From: Aromatoleum sp.
GTDB lineage: Bacteria; Pseudomonadota; Gammaproteobacteria; Burkholderiales; Casimicrobiaceae
DNA: 6,169 nucleotides
Reading direction: 5' to 3'
NCBI GenBank assembly: GCA_010365205.1
Contig: JAAFGU010000269.1
Coordinates: forward strand, 1-6,169
Positions 1 to 5,963 of this stretch are shown here, one piece after another; position 1 is the stretch's first letter, and the number at the start of each line of letters is the position of its first letter. Made by a program: the position numbers and the translations under genes. The notes below the pieces were generated by a model. The model was not told the DNA's origin, did no database searches, and worked only from the letters and a program-made list of their open reading frames with translations.

Positions 1-511
1 CGCGACCGCCGAATCCGGGGGGCACGGCGAAGCCGCGCCGGTACACGAGCGCCAGCGCCTCTTCCTCGGGCAACGTGGCGAGCCACGCCTTGCCGGTGGC
101 GGTGGCGTGCAGCACGACCTCGCGGCCCATCGGCGGCTCGTAGCGCAGTCCGGCGGTTGCGCCCTGCGCGCAGGCGACCCACGTGAGCCCGCAATCGGCG
201 ACCACTGCGATCCGGCAGTACTCGGCGCTGTCCGCCGCCAGGCGATCGAGTACCGACTGCGCGGCGTCCGGCAGATGGCGAGTGTCGAGGAAACGGAATC
301 CAAGCAGCGCGAGCTTGAGCGACAGTCCGTAGAACTGCGTTTCGGCGTTCTGCACAACATAGCCGCGCTCCGCGAGGGTATGCAGCAGCCGGTGCACGGC
401 GCTCTTTGGCAGGTCGAGAGCTTCGGCGAGCACGCGCAGGGACGCACCCTCGGCGCGCTGCGCGAGCGCCTCGAGGACATCGAGACTGCGATCGACGTTG
501 GAAACGGACAT
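1..511 (-). CDS. IclR-family transcriptional regulator (C-terminus cut off by window edge)
   Basis: This gene codes for a DNA-binding, ligand-responsive regulator, and 170 residues are visible. The N-terminus (residues 5-60) is an IclR-type winged helix: NVDRSLDVLEALA, then the recognition-helix stretch LPKSAVHRLLHTL (34-46), then the wing entry GYVVQ. A linker leads into the effector-binding domain, where the family hallmark HATATGKAWLA is present. The end of that domain lies beyond base 1. In-frame ATGs also exist at 553 and 568 on the minus strand. I prefer 511 because the best promoter predicts transcription starting near 560, because the extra residues have less GC-biased codons, and because homology-like sequence begins right after residue 1. 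No good ribosome binding site is seen for any of the three, so the start is uncertain. The gene is divergent from the EthD-like/SDR operon, which it probably controls together with itself. Family assignment is firm; ligand unknown. Confidence 0.9.
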   Translation of the reverse strand, partial: MSVSNVDRSLDVLEALAQRAEGASLRVLAEALDLPKSAVHRLLHTLAERGYVVQNAETQFYGLSLKLALLGFRFLDTRHLPDAAQSVLDRLAADSAEYCRIAVVADCGLTWVACAQGATAGLRYEPPMGREVVLHATATGKAWLATLPEEEALALVYRRGFAVPPGFGGR

Positions 512-551
512 CGAAGCGGCTGCCACTGCCTTGTGGAAACGACGTACCTTC

Positions 552-568
552 ATGGAACGCCGTTCCAT
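552..568. promoter_or_regulatory. Perfect 17-bp palindrome, probable IclR-type operator
   Basis: ATGGAACG-C-CGTTCCAT is a perfect inverted repeat with 8-base arms around one central base. Its core TGGAA-N5-TTCCA has the same half-sites and spacing as the known E. coli IclR operator (TGGAAATNATTTCCA, from memory). It lies between the divergent IclR-family gene and the EthD-like/SDR operon. It overlaps the last bases of the iclR-side -10 box and the predicted transcription start, which would suit autorepression. An extra TGGAA half-site sits at 534-538, 19 bases (about two helical turns) away in the same orientation. The palindrome is seen directly; binding by the adjacent regulator is inferred. 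Confidence 0.72.
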
Positions 569-594
569 TATCGTTTCGTCTACGGTAAAGTCAA
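567..594 (-). promoter_or_regulatory. Sigma70-type promoter for the IclR-family gene
   Basis: On the minus strand TTGACT (589-594, 5 of 6 matches to TTGACA) is followed after 16 bases by GATAAT (567-572, 5 of 6 matches to TATAAT). Transcription would begin near 560, inside the palindromic operator. This gives a leader of about 50 bases to the ATG at 511. It makes the ATG at 568 impossible and the one at 553 nearly leaderless. Confidence 0.6.
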
Positions 595-610
595 GCACGG
601 GACGGGCGCA

Positions 611-617
611 GGAGGAG
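611..617 (+). promoter_or_regulatory. Strong ribosome binding site of the EthD-like gene
   Basis: GGAGGAG sits six bases before the ATG at 624. It is the only near-consensus Shine-Dalgarno sequence found in the window and it settles the start of the EthD-like gene over the earlier in-frame ATG at 498. Confidence 0.8.
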
Positions 618-623
618 CGGGCA

Positions 624-998
624 ATGAGTCTTGCGGGAGGCGGGGCGGTCGCGATCTGGCACGACATCGCGCCGGAAGGGCGGGCGGAGTTCTACGCGTG
701 GCACGGCGAGCAGCACATCCCCGAGCGCGCTGGCGTGTCGGGGTTCCTGCGCGGCCGGCGCTACGTCGCGGTGCAAGGCGCGCCAGAATTCATCAATCTG
801 TATGAGACCGCATCGACCGCCGTATCGAGCGGCGCTGACTATCTGCAGCGACTCAACCAGCCGACGCCGCGGGCCATTGCGACGGTGAAGCACTTCCGGG
901 ATGTTGCGCGCTCGCTGTGCGAGGTCGCGTTCGCACACTGCGAGGGCGAAGGCGGGCTGATCGCGACCTTCCGGTACGCCGTGGCGGCGGTGCGATGA
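624..998 (+). CDS. Small EthD-like (dimeric alpha/beta barrel) protein, function unknown
   Basis: This 124-residue soluble protein has no signal peptide. Residues 7-12 form a first strand (GAVAIW). Residues 20-47 form a helix and a second strand region containing the motif WHGEQHIPERAGVSGF, followed by RGRRY. Then come PEFINLYE (54-61) and DYLQRLNQPTP (72-82), and near the end HFRDVARSLC (90-99) and GGLIATFRY. The pattern, especially the W-H-x-x-H-I-P-E-R segment, matches a family usually annotated as hypothetical or EthD-like, a ferredoxin-like fold that forms dimeric barrels. Members I recall are about twice as long, with two such halves; this one stops after the first. The start is fixed by GGAGGAG. 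Its stop overlaps the start of the dehydrogenase gene in ATGA, so the two are translationally coupled and probably serve one pathway. Substrate unknown; a catalytic or small-molecule-binding role is inference. Confidence 0.8.
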   Translation: MSLAGGGAVAIWHDIAPEGRAEFYAWHGEQHIPERAGVSGFLRGRRYVAVQGAPEFINLYETASTAVSSGADYLQRLNQPTPRAIATVKHFRDVARSLCEVAFAHCEGEGGLIATFRYAVAAVR

Positions 999-1759
999 AC
1001 CGATACGACGTTGCAGGACGCACGATGCTCATTACCGGTGGCGCTGGTGGCATCGGCCGCGCGATCGCGAGGGCCGCGCTGGACAATGGGGCGTCGGTGA
1101 GCCTGTGGGATCGATCGGCGGTCGCGCTCGCGAAGGCGGCGCAGGCGCTCGCCGGCGACGACCGCGTCGCGCTGCGCGAGGTCGACGTGACCGATGCGCA
1201 CGCAGTCGAGCGGGCGCTGAAGGCTGACGTCGAGTGGCGTGGGCGCATCGACGCGTTCGTCAACAATGCGGGAATCCTCGGCGAGGTCGCGCCGATCTGG
1301 GACAGCAACCCGAACACGTTTCGGCGCGTCATCGAGGTCAATCTTGTCGGTGCCTACCTGTGCCTGCGTGCTGCGCTGGCGCAGATGCGCGGCCAGGCGG
1401 GAACGCCATTGCGCGGTCACGTCGTCAACGTGGCGTCTATCCAGGGCAAGGAGGGCATGCCGCGCGCCGGCGCCTACAGCGCGTCGAAGGCCGCGCTGAT
1501 CGCCCTCACCAAGACCGCCGGCAAGGAATGCGCACGCGAAGGGATCATCGTCAATTGCATCGCGCCGGCGGCGGCAGAGACGGCGATGGCCACGGAGCTC
1601 ACGCCGGAGCGTCGCGCCGAGATCATCGGCCGCATTCCGATGGGTCGGTTCGTCGCCGTCGAAGAGATCGCCGCAATGACGCTCTTCCTGTGCAGCGACG
1701 AGTGCTCATTCTCGACGGGCGCGGTGTTCGATCTGTCGGGGGGGCGCGCAACTTATTGA
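995..1759 (+). CDS. Short-chain dehydrogenase/reductase (SDR, classical type)
   Basis: This is a complete 254-residue NAD(P)-dependent oxidoreductase of classical SDR length. The Rossmann glycine motif is TGGAGGIG (residues 14-21). Aspartate 39 at the end of the second strand (SLWDRS) suggests preference for NAD(H) over NADP(H). DVTD (64-67) is the adenine-contacting segment and NNAG is at 90-93. The catalytic residues are all present: Asn116, Ser148, Tyr161 and Lys165 in YSASK. The C-terminus ends in the usual cofactor and substrate loop region with FSTGAVFDLSGG. The ATG at 995 overlaps the stop of the EthD-like gene by four bases and has only a weak G-rich stretch before it, so translation is probably coupled. 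It would oxidise a secondary alcohol or reduce a ketone in a pathway controlled by the neighbouring IclR-family regulator. The substrate cannot be read from the sequence. It could equally be labelled FabG-like, but its context is not fatty acid synthesis. Confidence 0.93.
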   Translation: MNRYDVAGRTMLITGGAGGIGRAIARAALDNGASVSLWDRSAVALAKAAQALAGDDRVALREVDVTDAHAVERALKADVEWRGRIDAFVNNAGILGEVAPIWDSNPNTFRRVIEVNLVGAYLCLRAALAQMRGQAGTPLRGHVVNVASIQGKEGMPRAGAYSASKAALIALTKTAGKECAREGIIVNCIAPAAAETAMATELTPERRAEIIGRIPMGRFVAVEEIAAMTLFLCSDECSFSTGAVFDLSGGRATY

Positions 1760-2075
1760 GGTGGGAAGCCCTGGCATTTGCATCGCCCGCGAGCGCTGAC
1801 GCGTCGAACCGGAAGCAAGGTCGCGTGGGCGGGAAGGGCAGCGGACCTTCATGTCAGCCGCGGACATCTCGCTGCCGTGTCCCCAGCCCTGTCGCGCGCG
1901 TCGTTGGCCGCGAGCAGTCCGCGCCGTAGCGGGCTCGAATACGCCCGCGAAGACCACGCAGTGGAAGTGCAGGTGGGAAGTGCGGGTCGGCATCGCGGGG
2001 GGAACCGAAACCGAGGACGAAGGCCCTCGCATCGAGGCGGTCCGAGGCTCCGCCGATCGGCATTGGGCGCGCCCG
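1760..2075. other. Long gene-free interval between SDR and S9 peptidase genes
   Basis: This stretch of about 316 bases holds no convincing gene. Open frames cross it on both strands, but their translations are rich in Arg, Pro and Ala and show no domain-like pattern. Minor structure is visible. GTGGGAAG occurs at 1761-1768 and again in GTGGGAAGTGC at 1973-1983, next to the related GTGGAAGTGC at 1961-1970. ATGTC/GACAT arms flank seven bases at 1851-1867. GAAGG/CCTTC arms occur at 1833-1850. None is followed by a run of T, so no factor-independent terminator for the SDR operon is evident. Confidence 0.5.
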
Positions 2076-2081
2076 TACAAT
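2076..2081 (+). promoter_or_regulatory. Probable -10 element for the S9 peptidase gene
   Basis: TACAAT matches TATAAT at 5 of 6 positions and sits in the GC-rich context GCCCGTACAATGG. No good -35 box is found 16-18 bases upstream. Transcription would start near 2088, leaving about 50 bases of leader before the ATG at 2140. It also means that the ATG at 2080, inside this element, is not the translation start. Confidence 0.45.
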
Positions 2082-2139
2082 GGCGGTCTCTCGTCATGCC
2101 GGCAGCGGGTGCCTCAACGGCCGGCCCGCGCGTCCACCG

Positions 2140-4125
2140 ATGATCCGAAATGCGCTGTTCCGCTCCGCACGTCTCCTCGCCTTCGCGCTGGCGGCGGCCG
2201 CCACGCCCTCAGCGCCCGCGCAGGACGTCGCGGTCCCCAACTCGAACCTCAAGGTGGAGGGCATCCCGCTGATCCCGGCGGCGCTGGCTGCGCAGGTCGC
2301 GCTCTACACCGAGTTCCGGCCGCGTTCGCTCGCCACCTGGCATCCGGTGAAGCGCGAGCTCGTCGTCGCGACGCGCGCGACCAATACCGCTCAGCTCTTC
2401 AACGTGAGGTCACCGCTCAGTCCGCTGGTGCAGATCACGGATTACACCGAGCCGGTGCGCTTCGGGACGTGGTGGCCAACCAAACCGAACGTCCTCGTGT
2501 TCGCCCGCGACGCCGGCGGCAACGAGCAGGGGCAGATCTACCGGCTCGATCCCGGCGCGAAAGAGGCACTGCTCCTCACCGATCCGGCCCGGGTCAACCA
2601 ACCGGCCGCGATCACACGGTTCCGCGACCGGCTGCTTGTCACATCCACGGACGTCGACAAGACGAGCGGCCCGCGCGAGAACCCGACGCTGGACCTCATG
2701 CTGGTCGATCCGCTCGCGCCGGAGAAGGCCGTGAAGATCGCAACGCTGCCCGGCACCGGGTGGGGCGATTTCTCGTTCTCGTTCGACGACCGCCGACTCG
2801 CGATGACCGAGTACAAGTCGATCACCGAGAGCTACGTCTGGGTTATGGACGTCAAGACTGGCGAGCGGCGCCGCGTGCTGCCGGCGGCGGGCGCCGACGC
2901 AGGCAAGACGATCGCATCGACCGAGCTCAACTACTCTCGCGATGGCAAGGGTGTGTTCCTGACGACCGACCGCGACGGCGAGTTCCAGCGCGCCTCGTAT
3001 CTCGATCTCGAGTCGGGACGGCTCGAGTCATTCGGACCGTCGGACCGGGACGTCGAACAGCTCGCGCTCTCGCCTGACGGCCGCACCATCGCGATGGTCA
3101 CCAACGAAGCGGGCGTCGGCGTGCTGCGGCTCTATGAGGCCGACACGCGGCGCGAGCTGCCGAAGCCGGACGTGCCGATCGGGACGGTGAGTGGCATTCA
3201 GTGGCACCACGATGCCGGCGCGCTCGCGTTCGTGCTCAACGCCGCACAGAGCCCGGGTGACGTGTACGTGCTCGATCGCGCCTCCAACGCCGTGGCACGC
3301 TGGACCGAATCCAAGGTCGAGGGTCTGGACGCGAGCGCGTTCCGCTCACAGCAGCCGATCCGCTGGGCGAGCTTCGACGGGCGCGAAATCACAGGGTTCA
3401 TCACGCGCCCGCCGGCGAAGTTCGCCGGGCGCCGGCCGGTGATGATCCAGATCCACGGTGGGCCGGAAGCCCAGGCGCGCCCGGGATTCCTCGGGCGCTG
3501 GAACTACTACGTCAACGAGCTGGGCGTCGCGATCATCGAGCCGAACGTCCGCGGGTCGACCGGCTACGGCAAGACCTTTGTGTCGCTGGACAACGGCATG
3601 AAGCGCGAGGACTCGGTCCGGGACATCGGCGCGCTCTTCGACTGGATCGCGGCACAGAACGACCTCGACCCTAAACGCGTCGTGGTCGCTGGCGGCAGCT
3701 ACGGCGGCTACATGAGCCTCGCCGTCGCGACCACCTACCCTGAACGCATCGCCGGCTCGATCGACGTTGTCGGCATCGCCAACTTCGTGACCTTCCTCGA
3801 GCGCACCGAGAGTTACCGGCGCGATCTGCGCCGCGTCGAGTACGGCGACGAACGCGATCCGAAGATGCGCGAGTTCCTGACCCGAATCTCGCCGGTAAAC
3901 AACGCCGGGAAGATTGCGCGGCCGCTCTTCGTGGTGCATGGCCGCAACGACCCGCGCGTGCCTTACACCGAGGCCGAGCAGATCGTCGAGACGGTGCGCA
4001 AGAACGGCACGCCGGTCTGGTACCTGCTGGCCGCCAACGAGGGCCACGGGTTCGCGAAGAAAGAGAACGCCGACTTCTACTTCTACGCGACGATTCGCTT
4101 CCTGCAGGAGACCGTGCTCGAGTAG
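2140..4125 (+). CDS. Exported S9-family peptidase (prolyl oligopeptidase / acylaminoacyl-peptidase type)
   Basis: This complete 661-residue serine peptidase probably acts on short peptides outside the cytoplasm. Residues 1-27 form a Sec signal peptide: basic start, hydrophobic LLAFALAAAA, and an A-P-A cleavage motif before Gln28. Residues of roughly 50-410 form a beta-propeller of degenerate WD40/PD40-like repeats, with repeated units such as LSPDGRTIAMVTN and YSRDGKGVFLTTDRDG. The C-terminal alpha/beta hydrolase domain starts near 410. It contains HGGP (439-442), NVRGSTGYG (469-477) and the nucleophile Ser520 in GGSYGGY. It also has Asp604 in GRNDPRVP and His636 in NEGHGF, so the triad is complete. 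Length is normal for the family. The ATG at 2140 is chosen because it begins the signal peptide and the likely promoter overlaps the earlier in-frame ATG at 2080; no Shine-Dalgarno sequence is visible. It stands alone and converges with the DoxX gene. Exact cleavage specificity is unknown. Confidence 0.95.
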   Translation: MIRNALFRSARLLAFALAAAATPSAPAQDVAVPNSNLKVEGIPLIPAALAAQVALYTEFRPRSLATWHPVKRELVVATRATNTAQLFNVRSPLSPLVQITDYTEPVRFGTWWPTKPNVLVFARDAGGNEQGQIYRLDPGAKEALLLTDPARVNQPAAITRFRDRLLVTSTDVDKTSGPRENPTLDLMLVDPLAPEKAVKIATLPGTGWGDFSFSFDDRRLAMTEYKSITESYVWVMDVKTGERRRVLPAAGADAGKTIASTELNYSRDGKGVFLTTDRDGEFQRASYLDLESGRLESFGPSDRDVEQLALSPDGRTIAMVTNEAGVGVLRLYEADTRRELPKPDVPIGTVSGIQWHHDAGALAFVLNAAQSPGDVYVLDRASNAVARWTESKVEGLDASAFRSQQPIRWASFDGREITGFITRPPAKFAGRRPVMIQIHGGPEAQARPGFLGRWNYYVNELGVAIIEPNVRGSTGYGKTFVSLDNGMKREDSVRDIGALFDWIAAQNDLDPKRVVVAGGSYGGYMSLAVATTYPERIAGSIDVVGIANFVTFLERTESYRRDLRRVEYGDERDPKMREFLTRISPVNNAGKIARPLFVVHGRNDPRVPYTEAEQIVETVRKNGTPVWYLLAANEGHGFAKKENADFYFYATIRFLQETVLE

Positions 4126-4203
4126 CGGCGCACGAAGGACAGGAAATCCAACCCCACCACGGGCGCGCGGCGTCCGGGAAACCGGGGCCACCGCGGTGCG
4201 CCA

Positions 4204-4605
4204 CTACCTGTTTCTCCGCTCGCGCCACCAGTGGTCGACGCTCCACGGCCCGCCGCCGGCTGCGGCGAAATACAGAAACACGAAGCAGTAAAGCACGGCG
4301 AGCTCGCCGCGGTTGACGATCGGCCAGAAGTCCTGCGGCGCGTGGGCGATGAAATACGCGAACGCCATCAGGCCGGACAGAAGGAACGCAACCGGGCGCG
4401 TGAACAGCCCGAGAAGGATCAGCGCGCCACCCACCAGTTCCAGCGTGCCCGAGACGCCGCCGACCGACCACAGCTCCACCGGGGATGCGCGCGGCACGGG
4501 GAATCCGAGCATCTTCTGCGTTCCGTGCGCCATGAAAAGGAATGCCGTGACGATGCGCAGGGTGCTGAGGTATCGCGGCGGCCAGGCGGCGAGAATGGAT
4601 TTCAT
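4204..4605 (-). CDS. DoxX-family integral membrane protein
   Basis: This small 133-residue inner-membrane protein has four predicted helices, at about 14-34, 48-68, 72-90 and 101-117. Family marks are LRIVTAFLFMAHGTQKMLGFP at the first helix (here residues 16-36, with the HGxQK motif), GTLELVGGALILLGLFTR at the second, and a short polar tail. DoxX relatives are linked to redox or respiratory functions and to small-molecule metabolism, but most, including this one, have no assigned role. The ATG at 4605 gives the usual family N-terminus (MKSILAAWPPR). An in-frame GTG at 4635 would add ten residues and is less likely. No clear ribosome binding site precedes either. The gene lies 145 bases downstream of the amidohydrolase gene on the same strand, with a promoter candidate between them. 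It ends 78 bases from the convergent S9 peptidase gene. Confidence 0.9.
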   Translation of the reverse strand: MKSILAAWPPRYLSTLRIVTAFLFMAHGTQKMLGFPVPRASPVELWSVGGVSGTLELVGGALILLGLFTRPVAFLLSGLMAFAYFIAHAPQDFWPIVNRGELAVLYCFVFLYFAAAGGGPWSVDHWWRERRNR

Positions 4606-4671
4606 GCGGGCGAGAAACGAAGGTTGACGACACACGATAACGGACCGGCTCCCTTCGCCGCACCGTCACCT

Positions 4672-4700
4672 ATGCTCTCCAGCTGCCCCGGTTTTGTCAA
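4672..4700 (-). promoter_or_regulatory. Candidate promoter for the DoxX gene
   Basis: On the minus strand a perfect TTGACA (4695-4700) is followed after 17 bases by GAGCAT (4672-4677). That is a weak -10 keeping the conserved A2 and T6. Transcription would start near 4665, giving about 60 bases of leader before the ATG at 4605. The -35 is perfect but the -10 is poor, so confidence is moderate. Confidence 0.4.
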
Positions 4701-4707
4701 GCCGGGC
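4688..4707. repeat. Hairpin-forming inverted repeat between amidohydrolase and DoxX genes
   Basis: CCCGGTTT-TGTC-AAGCCGGG can fold into an eight-pair stem (one G-T pair) with a four-base loop. It lies 44 bases past the amidohydrolase stop on the minus strand. No T run follows on either strand, so it is not a standard factor-independent terminator. It could slow polymerase or stabilise the upstream transcript. The loop and right arm contain the TTGACA of the candidate DoxX promoter. Confidence 0.5.
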
Positions 4708-4750
4708 GCCGGCCGTTGGCGTGAGCCGCCGTTGCCAACCGGATGGCGGG

Positions 4751-5857
4751 TCAGCGCCGCCGCGCGAGCACCTTCGTAATGCCCTGCTCGTTGCTCTCCA
4801 GGTGATCGCGGACGAACGCGCGCTCGCGCTCGTCGAGCGGCACGCCGGCCGCGAGCTTCGCCAGGATGCCGGGATGGTAGAAGCGTACGGCGGCGGAGAG
4901 CACGAATACCTCGTCGACCAGGTCCGCCGTCGTACTGGGCGAGCAGATGTCGGCGATGTTGTCCGATCCCAGCCGCACGTGGATTCCCGCCGCCATCAGT
5001 TCGAGAACGCGCGGGATCGAGTTGTACGTCGGCGTCATGAGCGGCCGATACTGGCGCATGCCGAGCGCCGCCGACGGGCAGCAGATCACGCCGATGTTGC
5101 ACGCGACGAGTCCGTCGAGCATGCGTCGGAAGCGGTCCTCGTCGTAGGTCGACGGCGATATCATGTGGACCGCCCACACCATCGGCTCGCCGTTGGCGGA
5201 GGCCGGCGCGCCGAACTCCCGGACCGCGTCGATCAGGTCTTCGGTGCCGTGTTCCGACTGCTCGTTGCGCTGGTCCGTGTGCACGTGGACCATTTTGTCA
5301 AGGCCGCGCGCGAGCAGCAGTACGCGCCGCAGGTGCTCGCGGAAGCCGATGTGGTCCGGGTATTCGGCAAAGTCGTCGGCTTCGGGCAGGCAGCCGATGA
5401 AATCGGCCTTGCCGGCGCCCTCGACCATGAGGTCCCAGCGCTTCGGCTCCGCGTCGACGAAACCGAACGGCGAGTAGGCGCCGACCATGAATCGGATCTC
5501 GCTCGCCCGCGCGCGCTTGATCGCCATCAGCGTCTCGAGCGCCGAGAGTCCGACCCGGTCGTTGGTCACGTCGACCATTGTGTCGGCGCGCGTCGTGTCG
5601 GCCTCGATCATCAAGTCGAGGTGCTCATTGACGCGTGCCGCGAGGTCGTCGTGTTCGAACGCCGGCCCCGCGTGGATGTCGTTGATCAGGCCGTGCTTCT
5701 TGTGCAGCGAAGCGTAGGACGTATCGAGAATCCGATACTGGATGGCGTCGAGGTATTTCTCGTCGAGCGTGCCGGCGCGGTCGAGGTGCAGATGCGCGTT
5801 GTGCATGCCGCCGAGCTCGCGAATCGCCGACCGGAGGCGCTGGTAGAACAAGGACAT
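4751..5857 (-). CDS. Amidohydrolase-superfamily protein, cytosine-deaminase-like group
   Basis: This complete 368-residue, probably cytoplasmic, metal-dependent hydrolase or deaminase carries the superfamily metal-site pattern along a TIM barrel. It has His22-x-His24 in HNAHLHLDRAGT, His193 in VHVHTDQRNE, His231 in WAVHMISPS and Asp299 in LGSDNIADICSP. Compared with E. coli cytosine deaminase (metal ligands on HxH, H214 and D313, catalytic Glu in HCDE; from memory), the Glu position reads Gln196 here. The barrel begins about 20 residues from the N-terminus, so the small N-terminal beta-sandwich common in cytosine deaminases is missing. A long Cys-Cys-Pro-Ser-Ala-Ala segment (259-264) precedes MRQYRP. 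The ATG at 5857 is the first Met in frame next to the domain; upstream sequence in the same frame is low-complexity shadow. No good ribosome binding site is seen. It could be a deaminase, amidase or dehalogenase; the substrate is not determinable. Confidence 0.85.
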   Translation of the reverse strand: MSLFYQRLRSAIRELGGMHNAHLHLDRAGTLDEKYLDAIQYRILDTSYASLHKKHGLINDIHAGPAFEHDDLAARVNEHLDLMIEADTTRADTMVDVTNDRVGLSALETLMAIKRARASEIRFMVGAYSPFGFVDAEPKRWDLMVEGAGKADFIGCLPEADDFAEYPDHIGFREHLRRVLLLARGLDKMVHVHTDQRNEQSEHGTEDLIDAVREFGAPASANGEPMVWAVHMISPSTYDEDRFRRMLDGLVACNIGVICCPSAALGMRQYRPLMTPTYNSIPRVLELMAAGIHVRLGSDNIADICSPSTTADLVDEVFVLSAAVRFYHPGILAKLAAGVPLDERERAFVRDHLESNEQGITKVLARRR

Positions 5858-5957
5858 GGGCGCCGGCTTCGACTGTGATGGAAACCCGTGCGCCGGCTCG
5901 GGCGGTGCGGGATGTGCGTTCCGCGTCACCGCGCTGGACCGCCGGCAACGCTGCGGC

Positions 5958-5963
5958 ATTCTA
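5958..5963 (-). promoter_or_regulatory. Probable -10 element for the amidohydrolase gene
   Basis: TAGAAT on the minus strand matches TATAAT at 5 of 6 positions, in the context GGGTTAGAATGCC. Its first three bases are the TAG stop codon of the gene entering from the right edge. Transcription would begin near 5951, leaving a leader of about 95 bases before the ATG at 5857. No convincing -35 box is seen upstream in the coding sequence. Confidence 0.4.

Noticed and set aside
107..805. Plus-strand frame antisense to the IclR-family gene and running into the EthD-like gene
   Set aside because: The minus strand codes for a clear IclR winged helix and effector domain here, so the plus frame is a shadow.
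1851..1867. ATGTC-N7-GACAT inverted repeat in the gap as an operator
   Set aside because: Short arms, no nearby promoter and no regulator gene beside it; too weak to call.
1851..3077. 408-codon plus-strand frame overlapping the gap and the peptidase gene
   Set aside because: Arg/Ala/Pro-rich translation in a different frame from the real peptidase, with no recognisable fold.
4173..4186. CCGG-GAAA-CCGG hairpin between the convergent S9 peptidase and DoxX genes as a shared terminator
   Set aside because: The stem is only 4-5 pairs and no T run follows on either strand.
4606..4635. GTG at 4635 as the start of the DoxX gene
   Set aside because: It adds ten residues unlike the usual N-terminus, and the ATG at 4605 gives the expected family start. 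Neither has a clear ribosome binding site, so this is a preference rather than proof.
3346..4669. Long open frames on the minus strand opposite the S9 peptidase and DoxX genes (3346-4191 and 3671-4669)
   Set aside because: Their translations are rich in Arg, Ala and Val with no domain pattern, while the plus-strand peptidase has an intact triad across the same bases. They are typical shadows of high-GC coding sequence.
4715..4739. GTTGGC/GCCAAC inverted repeat downstream of the amidohydrolase stop as a terminator
   Set aside because: Six-base arms with a 13-base loop and no T run; expected by chance in sequence of this composition.
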